A DNA stretch of 64,000 bases from Lepidodermella squamata (lineage: Eukaryota; Gastrotricha): positions 744,001-808,000 of the forward strand of contig JBLDXI010000020.1 of assembly GCA_047495785.1 (NCBI GenBank), written 5' to 3'. This document shows positions 22,083 to 36,557 of the stretch, in pieces. A program made the translations under genes and the position numbers. Under the pieces are notes generated by a model, which worked only from the letters and a program-made list of their open reading frames with translations, did not search any database and was not told where the DNA came from. Numbering within the stretch: position 1 is the stretch's first letter; each line of letters opens with the position of its first letter.

Positions 22083-24587
22083 TTTGGATGAGTTGAGTTG
22101 AATGTATGCTATAAGTTTAATATCTATTCACAAGAAGATAATTGATTCGAAGCTTATCGATGACCAGCCAACAGATGAAATAAGCTAGCCCTAACCCTCA
22201 CAGATTAGAAACTCATTTTCTTTTTTATTATAATCCCCCATGGTTCAGAGTTCACTGTTATGTCGAACTACTGTTATATAACCAAGGAAAACCCCCATTT
22301 AGCTAATCCATTAAAAAAACAGCAACGGAAATTGGAAACAGCATTGGATATTGTGTGAATATCGTCAATCCTCATTCAAGCTGCCGTTCGGTTTCGTGAG
22401 AGGCAGAAGAAATGAATACATAAATACAGAAAACTGTACATTATACATCATTTGTACGAATAAGCTTTCGAGAAGCCGTAAGTCCCGGCCCAAGGTAAAT
22501 CAAGATGAAAAGTACAACACAATTATCGAGTTTCAGGCAAATAAAAAGGCTTGCAGATCAATCAGAAGGACAAATAAACCAAGTTGGTATAGTTACAAAT
22601 TGCAAATTATATACGAGAGGCGAGAGGCCTAACAACTATAGAATTGCTCCGCACGTTATCCATCGGTGAAGTATAACAGGGAACAAGAATGCTTTCGCCA
22701 TGCCTATTTCGATTGACTGATTAATAATCAGATCGATGGTAGATATCTCATGCTTAGCAAACAATAATGGCAGTGTAAAATGTCCCGAGAAACCGGATGA
22801 ATGATCAATGCTTCTTTGGCATGCTTCTTTGGCAGTAGGTGAGCTACAGGGTTCATCCTTTGGACTTCTCGATGTTTCAACTCGATGCCCTTCTTTTGAC
22901 CGACTCACCCTTCCCTTTCAAAGCTCTACGCGTTCCAAGAAAGATTCTTTTTGTCTTTTTGTTTTCATTATTCACTTCCTGCGGACGATTAATTTCTTAA
23001 TATATTGGTCAGCCGATTTATTAAAATTATGCTCAGGTGATCGCTTGTCATGGCTGAGCGCGTAATTCAAACATACAAACATGTGGGCACCGTCTCCAAG
23101 TCCGGGTGCCAAATCAAAAGTTAGCGTGTTGCTCTGAGCAAAAAATTGCGGGGCTTCGCAGCTCCGTATGCATGTTAGGGATTAGGGAAAGCATGTCATC
23201 TCAACCTTGATGAATAGAAGCGCCATTTCCCCATGAATAGAGCAAAAACCGTCAAGCTTCATACCTAATCAAACGGTCGACATGCTCGCGGGAGAGAAAA
23301 GAGAGGAACTAAAGCCAATATCTAAATTGCTGGCTTCTTTTCAGCTGTTGTTGTATTTAGCCATAGGCTCAATAGTGTACAATTCTTTAAAAGCTCTTCA
23401 AGCTAATACACCAACCTTTCGATAATATCGTTCAGTCGTTCGCGGCGCGAGGTAGTCATCGCCTTACTCTCCAATCCCCAACTACTTACAAACAGAGGCT
23501 TATGAAATCGCTATGGGGCATACTTAATCCTGATCGCTCCGGACGATGATTTTGAAGATTCAGATGGAGATGCGGGATATGTCATGCGCAATGCCAGCTG
23601 AGTTGCTTGCTGCTTGGCGCTGTAACCAAAGAAATTGGACTGTGGGAATATTGTCAGAATAATTCACGTTTCTTCCATTGATTCTTCTATTGAAACGCCA
23701 TGAGACCAAATTTCTACCTTACCGCATTATAGTCCTTTATCTGTCGTATATTTCATTAGTCAGATCTGAGTTCCCTTGGGTTAGATTGATTCCGGAATTC
23801 TTCCATATAATTCCAAGCAGAAGTCCGTTTTTTCTATCCTTTGTGTCCTTCTAACTAGCTAGGTATGCGAATAAAGCAAAGTTGTCATTGACAATCACCA
23901 ACTTCAAAAACTCGTGTATATTGACGTATAAATGAAACAATTCTTAAAATGAGCATGTTTTGAAAGACAATTAAAGAACCGAAGTTTGAATGAACAGTCG
24001 GTACGACTTTAAACGATCGATGCAATGCGTTTGTAGACTTCGTCAGTTTTCTATCATAATTCTTGCCACGATGAACCGTTTCAATGGTACGCAACGAGGT
24101 ACATTTTTACGTGACGCGTCCCCTGAATACTATGAATGGCCTAATTGCTACTATCTTGATTCGATTCTGTTGAGTTAACACTTTTTCGCTAATGGGCTGG
24201 GCGGCTCTCATTTTTGACGGTCCTTACAATGCTATTTGAGCTATTTGCCTCAGCAGCGATTGCTTAAGAACTAAGAACACATTTAATTTCTCGAAGATGC
24301 TTGATTTGGACTTGCAAGTTTCATTGGCTATTATATCTTCAGTTATTTTTTCTAATGGGACAATGTTTAATGTTACAATTTTAAATATGCACATTTCTTA
24401 GTCAACATTTATCGTGATGTTGCCGATCCGGGTTTTTAGCTGCTATTTCATCACCGTAAATAGAAATCCTTGCGTCAGTCTATACTGTTCTGGTCCAATG
24501 AACTTATTAAAGCTTCGTGCCTTTCTATTTGAAGTGAAAAATCGACATTGAAGTCATTTTTGTATGGTAATAGATATTTTCTAAGAA
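22083..24587. other. 2.5-kb gene-poor region
   Basis: No open frame with a recognisable domain, no splice-joined candidate and no tRNA or rRNA signature. A short CTAGCCCTAACCCTCACAG stretch near 22187 is a weak echo of the telomere-type motif seen later. The region probably contains the promoter of the E2 gene at its left end. Confidence 0.4.
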
Positions 24588-25100
24588 ATGCCACAGCAGC
24601 ATAACGTTCTCTTATGTTCCTCTTGCAACACGTTTCAAGTTCAATTGGTTAAAAAGACACCACAGTGGGCATGCAAAATGTGCGGAGCAAAACAGCGTCT
24701 GACTAAGGTAAGCTTTTTTATCACTACCGTTCGATGACACTGAGCTATATTTCTTCAGCAATTTCTCGTATCTGATTCGGCGCAAGAATGTCGCAGCTTT
24801 GTGCAAGACCTCAACATGAGCCGGAGTCAGTTGGAAGAGGAAGCAGACATGACGGCATATCAAACAGAGGCATACGAAGAAGACTACGAATCATACCAAA
24901 GCAGTGATTTCAATCAAGACGAACCATCTCAAAACTTCTTTGACTCAAAATCGACAGATTCTGTCGAGTTCAAGTCTGACCACGATATTCAGCGTGATAA
25001 TTCCAAACCAGAAAAGCGATCGTCAAGCAGCTTCCAAGCTGCGAGCTCTCAATCTGTGAAACCTCCTACAGGTGGCTCAAAATGGGCGAAATACACATAG
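24588..25100 (+). CDS. MRNIP: MRN complex-interacting protein (MRNIP)
   Basis: Two exons, 24588-24707 and 24759-25100, with a 51-base intron; 153 residues. Only the second exon is long enough to look like a gene; the first was found by splicing. The N-terminus has two CxxC pairs of a small zinc-binding unit (LLCSSCNTFQVQLVKKTPQW, then ACKMCGAKQ), followed by SAQECRSFVQDLNM. These match human MRNIP (CCSCRLFQAHQVKK, CKACGEKQS, VQKLNL). A short acidic linker leads to the conserved end GGSKWAKYT, the counterpart of the SRWLKYL motif. MRNIP binds MRE11-RAD50-NBS1 and promotes ATM signalling and homologous repair in the nucleus. RAD51 lies 17 kb away but there is no sign of linkage in function. Confidence 0.85.
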
Positions 25101-25609
25101 ACGAATCTATGAGTCGTTGAATTTACCATCATTTTAATATCTTCAATTGAATAAAAAAAATCGACTACTGATGTGTGAAAAAAGTGAAAAGCTCATTGAA
25201 TCAATCTATCAAGAGTAAAATTGACATGACTAGAAATACGATATTTTTTTTCAATTCGAAAGCCAGATTTTGCTGGCGATTACATGGGTGTCAGTTTCAG
25301 ACGTGGCCCAATAATTATTGAGAAGCCAACGAAGCTTTACAACTATGTCTTTGTTATTTTTTAGCGCATTGTTAACAGCCGGCAAAAGTTGGCAGCTCAC
25401 GAATTGACTTCAATGAGCGCCATTAACAAAAGCTGCTATTAGGCTGATGCTAGAAAATGGCCAGCGCTGGCCATGGACGCTCGAGGTCGTGTTACAGCAA
25501 TGGATGACCCGCGCATTCTCGCCTACGTACATCTACGCAAGTATAAGTATCAGATGATTAAACTGACCACGACATCGAGCTAATTTATGTACATCACCAT
25601 TCATCAAAA
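25101..25609. other. Intergenic spacer with possible promoter
   Basis: 0.5 kb. An AATAAA follows the MRNIP stop (near 25150) and is a likely polyadenylation signal. A TATAAG element near 25540 lies about 70 bases upstream of the next start codon and could be a core promoter. Nothing else seen. Confidence 0.4.
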
Positions 25610-26929
25610 ATGAAAATCTCAGCTTCGTCTATGGGGTTCAACTCCCACAAAGCGTTGGCTCTAATTATTGTCCTGCTTACCTTTCACGACTGCCACGCCC
25701 AATCAAATTGGTGGCCGTTTGGTGATCTCGGGGGTACAGGCTTGTTTTCCACCGCGTTAGGAGCCCAGCAACAACAGCAACAGCAGCAGCAGCCAATGCA
25801 ACAGCAACCGCAGCGCACAACTTTCCTTCAACCGGCTGGTCAACAGCAACAACCCCAACAAAGGGGTGGGTGGTGGCCCTTCCAAAGCCTAGGCGGGCAC
25901 CTGGCAAACTTTGGAAACGACCCATCATTCCCGCCTCAGCAGTTCGAAGACACCCCTAGCAGCTCTCAGTCGTCATCAGTAGGTCAGATAGTGCCGATTT
26001 CGCAAGAGGCGCAACCTATGGCTCAGCGAATATTGACCCCGGCCTCTGGTTTAACCAACAATGCAAACACTGGAAATGACAGATGGGTTCAAACCCCGAA
26101 CGGCCTATGGCAACTTGTCCGCGAAACAGTTAATAAGGGGAATAATGGAACTGGATCATCCAGTCAAAATTACCAAGTTTCCTCGGTTTATTCGTCAGAT
26201 AAGTCATCGCCGGAAATGATGAAGCGAGTCGAGTCAATTTCAAATCGATTTGGCATTCCTCTCAATATTCAGGACCCACAATTTGTTTTGATTAATGAGC
26301 AGACGTCAGCTTCGCGAGATGTTCGTGACCCGCCACCGATGAGGATTCAGACAATACCAACTCAGGTAAAACTAATGCTTTGAATCCCAGTGTATAGCAG
26401 AATCATTTTTCTTTTCAACAGCAAGTCCAGCAGTTGCAACAGAGACCTCCGCTTGTTGTCGTCGCGCAGCCAAGCCAATCTTCGCAGGGCCTTCAACCCG
26501 TTCTAGTTTCGACGCCCGTTGTAGTACCTCTGGATCCTAATGCAGCTTCCGCTCAGGAACTGCCATCCGCGCAATCACAGCCCATAATTGTGCCCCACTC
26601 CGGATGGGACCCTAGACAGGATCCAAATCAAATCGTTCCACTGTATTCTGCAAATGCCGACGTTCCAATTCAACAACCTGTTGATGTTGCACCAGTGAGA
26701 GTGGTACCTGTGGCCGTTCCTGCAGATGGCGCTGTAGCGACGGCGCCACAGAACAGCTCACAACCGAATACTGTGGTAACACTTAACGGCCAGCCGTACC
26801 CCCGACCGGTAAATCTTTTTTCTCGCGATGATTTTTAATTATAATTGGATAATTTCCAAGGTAATCATTGACTTCAAGCCGCAGCAAACTACGAAGGAGG
26901 AAGAGGAAACAACGACACCATCCGACTGA
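25610..26929 (+). CDS. Secreted Gln/Pro-rich protein, unrecognised
   Basis: Three exons, 25610-26365, 26422-26808 and 26861-26929; introns 56 and 52 bases; all phase 0; 403 residues. A signal peptide (ALALIIVLLTFHDCHAQ) leads into a mature chain of low complexity. Gln runs are flanked by two copies of a motif, WWPFGDLGG and WWPFQSLGG, about 60 residues apart. A Ser/Thr/Asn-rich middle contains RFGIPLNIQDPQF, and a Val/Pro-rich second exon follows (VVVPLDPN, VRVVPVAVP). The third exon encodes a short acidic Glu/Thr tail. No membrane anchor is visible. Composition suggests an extracellular matrix, cuticle or secretion component, but that is inference. I do not recognise a family. Confidence 0.65.
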
Positions 26930-27328
26930 ACAAAAGCGCCGAGCCATCTCAAATTATATTAACCTTCGAATTTCAAGTCATTCAATACGTATTGCTTTGA
27001 CTTGGGATTAATCTGCAGCAAGTGTGTTCCAATGAAAATATAATCAAATATTTATCTTATAATATTGCCGTCGATATTATCACAAGTTTTGAACTGTCTT
27101 TTCAAATCAATGATGAAGAGACCTCGTGAAGCAGGCTCGAAAGGCCTGGTAAATAAAGAAATAACAGTGCAGCTTGTTGTTGGTTCATCTTCACATTTTT
27201 ATGAGGTGATAATTCCGTCGCCTTCGGTGCGAATGCATGGTTTAGGCTAAATAGCGCTATAGGACTATGCTATTCGTGTTTGCAGCGCACTATTGGGTTG
27301 TGGCAAGCGGACGAAATTGAAATTAACC

Positions 27329-28033
27329 ATGTTGTGTTATATTGAATTCTTGATATTGCTCATCATTCTCATTATGGTGACATCTCCAGCCTCATCAACT
27401 GCAACTTGGACATTCCGGCCCATTTCTTCAGAAACTTCAACTTCGGGCATGGTCAATGCCGAGATCTTACGAGTAACTGAAAAGGCATGTTTAATTATTT
27501 TTGGCTTTATGCCTAATTTCAAAATCCATGTGTTCATTCAGTGGGTCAACATCGGTGGTAGAAATGTCCGCGTTCATGAGCTTTACGTCAAGCAAACTGA
27601 TAGACATGGCCGGATCACCTATAATACAGTACACGAAATGTTGCCGGAAAGTGTCAACCTTCGTCCTCTGGCTCTGAACAGAGACCAAACCAACTCCCCT
27701 CTCCTGTCATCACAGAATAAAGAAACTTCACAAGCTTTCAAAATTAATGATCGAATTACAATCACGCGGCATTTAACGACAACTTCAACCAGCCTGCCCA
27801 AGTCAAAGACTGAGAGCATCGGTGATCCACAAGAAGATTTACCACCACCAATTTCAACGATGTCATTGGCTGATTCAAATGATGACTTGCCACCACCAAT
27901 AGATGAAAGCTACGACCTTCCTCCGCCCTTAGATACCGACGCCCAGCTTGAAAATTCACCACTGATTGCATATGTAAACTCAACTTTCGAAGGCGATTCG
28001 CTGCTGTGGAGCCCTGTGCCTCTTCGAAGATGA
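27329..28033 (+). CDS. Secreted protein with repeated DLPPP motif, unrecognised
   Basis: The start is the ATG at 27329 because it begins a strong signal peptide (MLCYIEFLILLIILIMV). The unspliced frame gives 234 residues. A stretch ending TTCATTCAG at 27540 looks like an acceptor, so a stop-free in-frame intron is possible. Its donor would be GTAACT at 27472 (69 bases) or a GC donor at 27484. Removing it joins NAEILR to WVNIGGRNVRVHELYV. The C-terminal half carries three copies of DLPPP(I/L) (DLPPPIS, DLPPPID, DLPPPLD). No cysteine framework or anchor is seen. It follows another lineage-type secreted protein on the same strand. Confidence 0.55.
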   Translation: MLCYIEFLILLIILIMVTSPASSTATWTFRPISSETSTSGMVNAEILRVTEKACLIIFGFMPNFKIHVFIQWVNIGGRNVRVHELYVKQTDRHGRITYNTVHEMLPESVNLRPLALNRDQTNSPLLSSQNKETSQAFKINDRITITRHLTTTSTSLPKSKTESIGDPQEDLPPPISTMSLADSNDDLPPPIDESYDLPPPLDTDAQLENSPLIAYVNSTFEGDSLLWSPVPLRR

Positions 28034-28220
28034 ATAAATCTTGTCTTAACTGAAGTGCTGAATAAAATATCGTGATTATTTATTATGCCATTTCACATGA
28101 TCAATACTTCTGATTCAAATATATTAATCTCGATTATATCAACCAATAACAACTGAATAGCACCTTCGCATGCACGAATCTTTTGAAGCGCGGCAGGTCT
28201 ATTGCTGAAGCGAGATTCAA

Positions 28221-29446
<1,226 letters not shown>

Positions 29447-30857
29447 TGAGCGAAGGTGAGGCCAGCGATTAGTAAAGGAAATACAACGGCGATCTAAGAA
29501 TTGGTTGAAACTACAAATCAGGTGCCAATAACAAGACAGTATACATTATTTAGGTTCATATAGTAACTGAACGCCGGGGAAAACAGCGAATATCATCCCT
29601 GTGCCATCGCATATGCCTGTAATGTGACTTGGCAAGCCATTAGAATTGACAATTGGCTTGGATCTTGGATGAACTTATTTTGATGTACTGCTCTTAAGAA
29701 ACTTGCTAGGATATTAATAAAGCAATCTTAAAGACGCATTTGAATTGAAGTTGAAGGAATGGCTTGTCCACCATACACTGAAGAACTAATGTTCGTTCAT
29801 CGGTCATCGCTAAGCTTTGCAATATACCGACCCGAAGAAACGCGTTACGAACCGGTCCCCTTGCGATCGCCGCTCTCTTTCTGCCAAAAATTCAAATTTT
29901 TTCCCGCCATAATATTTTTCAAAATCAGTAACTGAAATTCCAACGTTTTGATTAATAATAGTGTATTACGCAATATAGTTTTGTTGAAAACAAAATGGAA
30001 ATTTGAACTTTTTAGGCTTAAATTTTTTTGCTTTTTCGACGTTTCGCTGAACGAAGCGCTGCGAATGGACCGACGCCAAACGCCGAAAGGTGGTAACCTG
30101 GCCGCTAATCATCCGTGTTACCTGAGGTCCACAGCATTGAGCATTGACAACCTAATTCTGCGTTTTTCAGTTTGTCAAACATAGGGAATTTTCGTTGAAA
30201 TTAGCTTGAGACTGATCGACTATATCAAATGCATTACCTGAGCGAAGTGCGACTCGAATGACTCCAATATCCAATACTTCATGATAATTAATAAAGAGTC
30301 GAGTTGTTCCACCATAACTTTTATTAATTAGAAAGCTTACAGCATTCTTGTTAGAACAGACTGACTAACTTGCATAATGTGGGTTTTGGTGCAGCATTCA
30401 CATCAACCGAATACTTATTTCTTGCAACATCTCCACCTGTCCACTGCACTTGTTGTTGGCCGCGTTACGCTTAGGCCATTTCGTTACTTATCTTTGCAGA
30501 TTGCAGATTCTCGAAAACTCATTCTCGAAAAGTAGTAAGTATCGCAAATGAACTTGGAACTTGGTACTCAGAAATATTTATATTACTCGTTAAGTAGATA
30601 CTGTCTGCTAACTGTGACGACACTGTGTTTTCTAGGTGTTAATAGTATCCGAAAATTGGAAAGTCAACGTTTGCTCTTCTGAGCAGCCTATTGGCCTGTT
30701 ATATCCTCTTGTTGATTGCCATTCCTTTCTCCGAAGGTCTGGGAAATTATGTTCCAAACTTGTTGCTGGTTCTCGGAGTACCCGTCGCCGTGTCAACATC
30801 ACTGATATCTGGTCTTGGCTTATTTGTCCTGAGCGTTTGGCTGGGTCTTCTCAAATT
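29447..30857. other. Intergenic region between divergent genes
   Basis: 1.4 kb between GALT (minus) and TM2D1 (plus). The TM2D1 frame is open back to 30636, but that part has no family resemblance and ATGs there are not followed by a secretion signal. It may be 5' UTR. No other feature recognised. Confidence 0.4.
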
Positions 30858-31451
30858 ATGAGACCTAGCCTCGTGCTTTTCTTGAAAAAATCCATGCACT
30901 ATCAATTATTTGCTATTGGCGCAACATTGATCGTCTATGTTGTTCCAGTTTTATCTACATTCAACAAGCAATGCAACGACCTGAGACCCGGGCAGTATCG
31001 ATGCAAACCCTACGATTCACGAAAGCCTGCTTCATGTTTTCCGAACGGCACCCATTTCGCAGAATGCTTCACTGCGCCTAACATTACTTGCAGCAATGCG
31101 ACTCGCGTAACCGAAGACTACACATATTTCGTTAAAACGCTACCATGCAAATACGCTAGTGGTTACTCATACGAGACGGCACTTTTGCTTTCAATATTCC
31201 TAGGATGGACGGGCATCGATAGGTTCTATCTGGGCTATCCTGCTCTCGGTTTGCTCAAGCTTTGTACCTGTGGTTTCATGTTTTTCTGGCACCTGATCGA
31301 CATCCTGTTAATCGCTCTTCAAATAGTACTACCCGCGGATGGCTCATTCTACGTTATGAGTAGCATCTACAGTCCTGTGATGACGCGTGTTTCGATGGAT
31401 AATAGCACATACTTTTATCAGCCTGGAGTGAACGGGATATACGAGCCTTGA
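30858..31451 (+). CDS. TM2D1: TM2 domain-containing protein 1
   Basis: 197 residues in one exon from the chosen ATG, with another in-frame ATG 36 bases on (MHYQLFAIGATL) that begins the signal peptide proper. The lumenal part has the TM2D1 cysteine pattern (QCNDLRPGQYRC, CFPNGTHFAECF, NITCSN, LPCKYASGYSYE). The TM2 domain follows: first helix ALLLSIFLGWTGIDRFYLGY with the DRF motif between the helices, then GLLKLCTCGFMFFWHLIDIL. The end (LPADGSFYVMS) matches the family. TM2D proteins are membrane proteins tied to Notch signalling in flies and beta-amyloid binding in vertebrates; the biochemical role is unsettled. The frame is open another 222 bases upstream without family similarity. Confidence 0.88.
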   Translation: MRPSLVLFLKKSMHYQLFAIGATLIVYVVPVLSTFNKQCNDLRPGQYRCKPYDSRKPASCFPNGTHFAECFTAPNITCSNATRVTEDYTYFVKTLPCKYASGYSYETALLLSIFLGWTGIDRFYLGYPALGLLKLCTCGFMFFWHLIDILLIALQIVLPADGSFYVMSSIYSPVMTRVSMDNSTYFYQPGVNGIYEP

Positions 31452-31668
31452 AGTGTCATTTTCATATGTTGGTGTGAAAAGAGAAAATTATATCCTTAAA
31501 TTACGTCGCTGAAGAAAAAGCTAACAGAGAATTTCTAAAATTTCTTTCTTTTTATAAATTTCCAGCAATGAATGAAATGATTGTCAGATTATGTTTCTTT
31601 GTATTTTAGAGTAGAAAATTTTATATGAAGAAACTTTAATTAGTGATTAGTATTTCGAACAAGCTGTG

Positions 31669-32600
<932 letters not shown>

Positions 32601-33976
32601 ATCAGTGTTGTGTCGAGAACCCCAGCCACCTTAATAAGCCGTCCTGCTAACCATTAGTGATTTATCCGTCTTCTTCACATTCACGCCGAAGAATCGGAAC
32701 GGATTGGAGCTGCTGATGCTGCTATCAGTATCACTGTTGTTTTCGTCAATATTCGTTATTTCTACTACGATATTCAACTCTATGTTTATATTTGATAGCT
32801 GCACTAAGAGCTGATCACAGGACATGATTCGAGCACAAATTATTCGTCACATTTCTCATCGCGTATTATTATTTATATTAACGGACCCACACGCACTCAT
32901 CTCTCTTGAAAATAAAACGGAGGGCCTGGTTAAATCAAGCTCTAAATGTAACGCTGTCTGTTCATCTCTAGCAAGACTCGAAAATGCTCGCACTATAAAG
33001 ATTGGGAAATAACACAATCTGCAACATATTCACTACTGCTCCGCTTTTAATCTTGTAAAAAAAACTAATCGCCATCATCACTTGAAATATTGTGCTACAT
33101 ATGCAAGAGCTAGGTCGGTTTATTTTTGAGCCAATCGGTCGTGGGAGATAAGTTCCTTGCCTGGTATAATACGAGGTGTGAAATCTAAGTGCACGCTCTA
33201 ATTTTTGTATAGAACTCAACTGGATGTCATTTATCAGTAATTTGCTAAACAAAACCGAGGCCTTTTTCTGTTTAATATTTTCTCTCTTTCTTCAAAGCAC
33301 TAACTTGTGCGTGGCCAGGAGCGAATTTTGGCTTTGGCGCTTTCTGTTGTGATGTGAATGGTTGCTTTCGAACCGAATATCTTATAGAAAAATCGTGGAG
33401 CCGAAGAGAAGGGCGCCACCATCTACTAAAAACTATCGTGTGTGCCATTTATCCTCTCTCTTGTTCTTGTTTTTTTGGCAGGCTCGCATTTTCGCTTGAC
33501 AAACTTTCTCCTCGTCAAATTTTTTGTGCTTGTTACCGCAGAGAAAAACACCCAGCAACCGGCCACTTTATGCAACGGGAACTTGAAAGAATCCATCGGC
33601 TTGGCAATTTTTGTGTTATAGTAATAATAATCATCGCTATCACAGTTTTTTCAATTTCGAATGAGATGGCCGGATTCATTTGGTGAGCGTCGACTCGAAA
33701 AGTCGAACCATTTATGAAAAGTATATATGTAAATTGCCATGAATATATATATATATTATCTGAGTAGACTAAAATGTGTAAGCATGCGTAATAAAAGCTC
33801 TAAAATATATATTATTTAAAATTAATTGTAATAATTATTATTATCTTGAAGGTAATATTGCGCCATGTTCAAGGTTGATGAAAATTTAAACAAAAAGACA
33901 ATAATAAAATATTATTATAAAATTGTTGAGAAACTCAATTGCCTGTCTTTTAGTAGCAGATGATTTTTATTTATTG
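32601..33976. other. Intergenic region with AT-rich microsatellite
   Basis: 1.4 kb. It contains an (AT)n run near 33741-33760 and several short open frames without recognisable content. It probably holds the 5' region of SLC25A46. Confidence 0.4.
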
Positions 33977-36557
33977 ATGGGATCTGAATTGTTTGGTCAG
34001 CCCAATCTGTCGATTAGCAGCAACACGGCCTTTCAATCGAACTACCCCACCCCGCCCGGTTCGTCGCCGGCCGGTCTGTACTCGAGCCCGCCGCGTGGAA
34101 CTGCCCACCCGCAGTTTTCGCCCGGTTCCAGCACCTACAAAAGCCCGGCAACGGTCGGCTTCGGCTCGGCCTCAGTCGCCTCGACAATTTACCCGGCCGA
34201 TGCTTCGACGGCCGATGTGACCGACCACGACGGACCCGGTCGTTCAGGTGTAACAAGGGGCCGACAGAGTTGGCCAGGTTAGTATTAATCGATTATGACA
34301 AAATTACGCTTAATTATTGATGAGCCGATATTTCGGCCGTTATTGCCAATAATTTTGCGGTGATATTTGATGTATCGCAGCTAAAATGGATTCTTTTGTC
34401 AAATTTATAGAAATGTCTGACACGTTGCAAAAAATCACTGGACTTGCGGTCGGCTTTGGCTCAGTGATCACAGAATGCCTGGTTTCTCACCCCTGCAGCG
34501 TGGTTCGATTCCAATGCCAGGTAGAAGCTTTTTCATGCTTAAAACCGCAGTTTATATTAATTATTTATCACTCGAAAGATCAATGGATCGGGCCGAATGC
34601 GTCATTTGACTCCCTTCACCTTGATGCCGTTTTGTTACAACATCGTCCGGCATCAAGGGGCTGCTGTGCTATGGAAAGGTCTTACCTCCACTTTCGTCAC
34701 CCGTGGCGTGTGTTTTGCCGTCGAAACCGCCCTCGCAGACTTCTGCAACCTACCACGTGAAGTTTCTCGCGTCAGTTCAGCCAAAAAAGTCTCACAGCAC
34801 TTGCTTCTCAAAGCGTAAGTTCAGGATTTTTACCTCAAACCTCAAAACTCAATCCACCTTTAATCCTTGTATTAAATCATTTGCTGGTGGGCTAATCTCT
34901 TGAATAAGAAAATTCTAGCTCTATTATTATATTTATGCTTACCGAGCTACTTGAAATTAAAATGATGAGTTTCAGTGATTGCGAAGGCTTGGCAATGGAA
35001 AATAAGATCATCCAAAGTTCATCATTACGCTCTGCAATTTCACGCATCAACATTTAAGAATGAAAAACATTGTAATGAAATGACGCCGTTTAATCGCCTT
35101 ACCTGCGGCAGCTCAATGCTTTACTCGTATTTTAGAACAGAGCATAACCTAGTTCAAGTATTTTCTCCTTGTGCCTCAAGGCTAAAATACTGTGCAAGAA
35201 AAAGTGTGATTTCACGGTCAGATAACAAAATTAGGCTGGATTTTTGTTTTCGTAATTTTACTGTGCAAGATAACTTTACTCGCACACCTGGATGACAAAT
35301 TTGCCGAAAGCCCAGACCTTTAGGCTGATACAGAAGAGAAGAGCAATCTTCTATGGCTCGTCATGCAGGAACATTTTTCTGGAAATTGGTCCAAGCAGTT
35401 TCTCATGTGATTGAGGCTAAAATATTCTGCAAGAAAAAGTGCATGCTTAGAAAAAAGTAAAGTTGGATTGAGCATTTTTGAATTCCTATATAATGAGCTC
35501 GCGCCTGCATTCTGAGCCATGTAAAAGTGCTCACTTGCCCATAATTGGACCATCAATTTATGCTTCTAGAAATGTCCCAAAATTGCTGCAGTCTGCTGCA
35601 GTCTTGGCTTTCAAGATTTGTGGCATTCAAGACTGAAAAAGCCTGCAAATTGAAATTTGAAACGGCCAAGAGGATATCAAATTTTAACATGTGACGCTAT
35701 TTATTAAATTGATTTTTCTCCGTTACAGGATTGCCTTTGGGGTCGCAACTCCGTTTCTGGCGACTAACTTTGTCGAACTGGTTCAAAGCGCAATCGCGAC
35801 CGATCAATCGTCGCTCGTCGACTACCTCCGGGAAACTGTGTTCCGTCTGTCGGGGCGCGGCCACCTGGCTTCGACCGGCACCCGCCTCCTCCCCATCTAC
35901 GTACTCGTCGTGCCGACCGTCGGCTTCCACCTCGCCCACTACTGCATCGCAACGCTAGCTCGAGTCACCACCCTATCCGTACAACGCCATAGTTACCAGC
36001 ACGAAGCCACAGCCAGGTCGGTTTCCATCGGCGACCGGCTGTCAGTCGGCGGCGGCAGTGTAGTCGACCAGTCCGGCTACGACTCTGACGACCGAAATTC
36101 GATCGCATCGAGCGAGCCATCGAGCGTGCCGATGATGAACCCGGACCCGTCGCGAGAACTGCGTGTCCAGCAACAGCGCTGTCTAGCCGAGCTGCTAGCC
36201 CTTTTCACCGGCAACTTGATGGCGGACCTAATTTTATACCCGGTCCAGACCATCCTACACCGCCTTTACATCCAGGGCACTCGAACAATCGTCGATTCGA
36301 CGGATAACGGCCTGGAGGTTCTCGCGATTTCCACGCGGTATTCCGGCTTTTTCGACTGCGCCCATCACATTTACCGCGAGGAGGGCGTCGGCGGGTTCTT
36401 CCGCGGTTTCGGGGCCTTAATTCTTCAGTATTCCCTTCAAGCCTTGATCCTGCGCATGGCGTCGACGGCTTTCGACTACGTGGCGCCGTCGCCGTCGTCG
36501 CGAGGCGGTTTCGGCGACTCTGGTCGGCGGAGGTCTCGGAAATACCGTTACAACTGA
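33977..36557 (+). CDS. SLC25A46: Mitochondrial outer-membrane carrier SLC25A46
   Basis: Four exons, 33977-34277, 34381-34520, 34579-34814 and 35729-36557; 501 residues (human 418). SLC25A46 is a degenerate SLC25 carrier in the outer mitochondrial membrane that works with MFN2/OPA1 and MICOS in fission, cristae and lipid transfer; the fungal relative is Ugo1. Matches: a disordered Ser/Pro/Gly N-terminus, LVSHPCSVVRFQCQ (human LAHPCIVLRRQCQ), MRHLTPFTLMPFCYNI, AVLWKGLTSTFVTRGV, NLPREV, HLLLKAIAFGVATPF, and the signature VLHRLYIQGTRTIVDSTDNG followed by EEGVGGFFRGFGALILQYSL. A Ser-rich insertion sits in the middle (about residues 320-370). Introns are 103, 58 and 914 bases, the first and last being the longest in the window. 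Confidence 0.9.
35172..35443 (+). repeat. Imperfect direct repeat inside the long SLC25A46 intron
   Basis: Two copies about 240 bases apart (35178-35206 and 35415-35442) share the core GGCTAAAATA then TGCAAGAAAAAGTG with about two mismatches over 28 bases. They lie in the 914-base intron, the only large intron found, so the repeat may mark how that intron expanded. No transposase or long terminal structure is seen. Confidence 0.6.

Noticed and set aside
22351-22908. Two open frames of about 90 codons in the 2.5-kb gap
   Set aside because: No domain, no splice partners, composition typical of random AT-rich DNA.
6864-25100. A DNA-repair gene cluster (RAD51, CHAF1A, MRNIP)
   Set aside because: The three genes are separated by unrelated genes, and MRNIP lies about 14 kb beyond the other two; chance proximity is the simpler reading.
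34490-34520. GGTTCGATTCC, resembling a tRNA B box
   Set aside because: Lies inside SLC25A46 coding sequence with no matching A box or cloverleaf.
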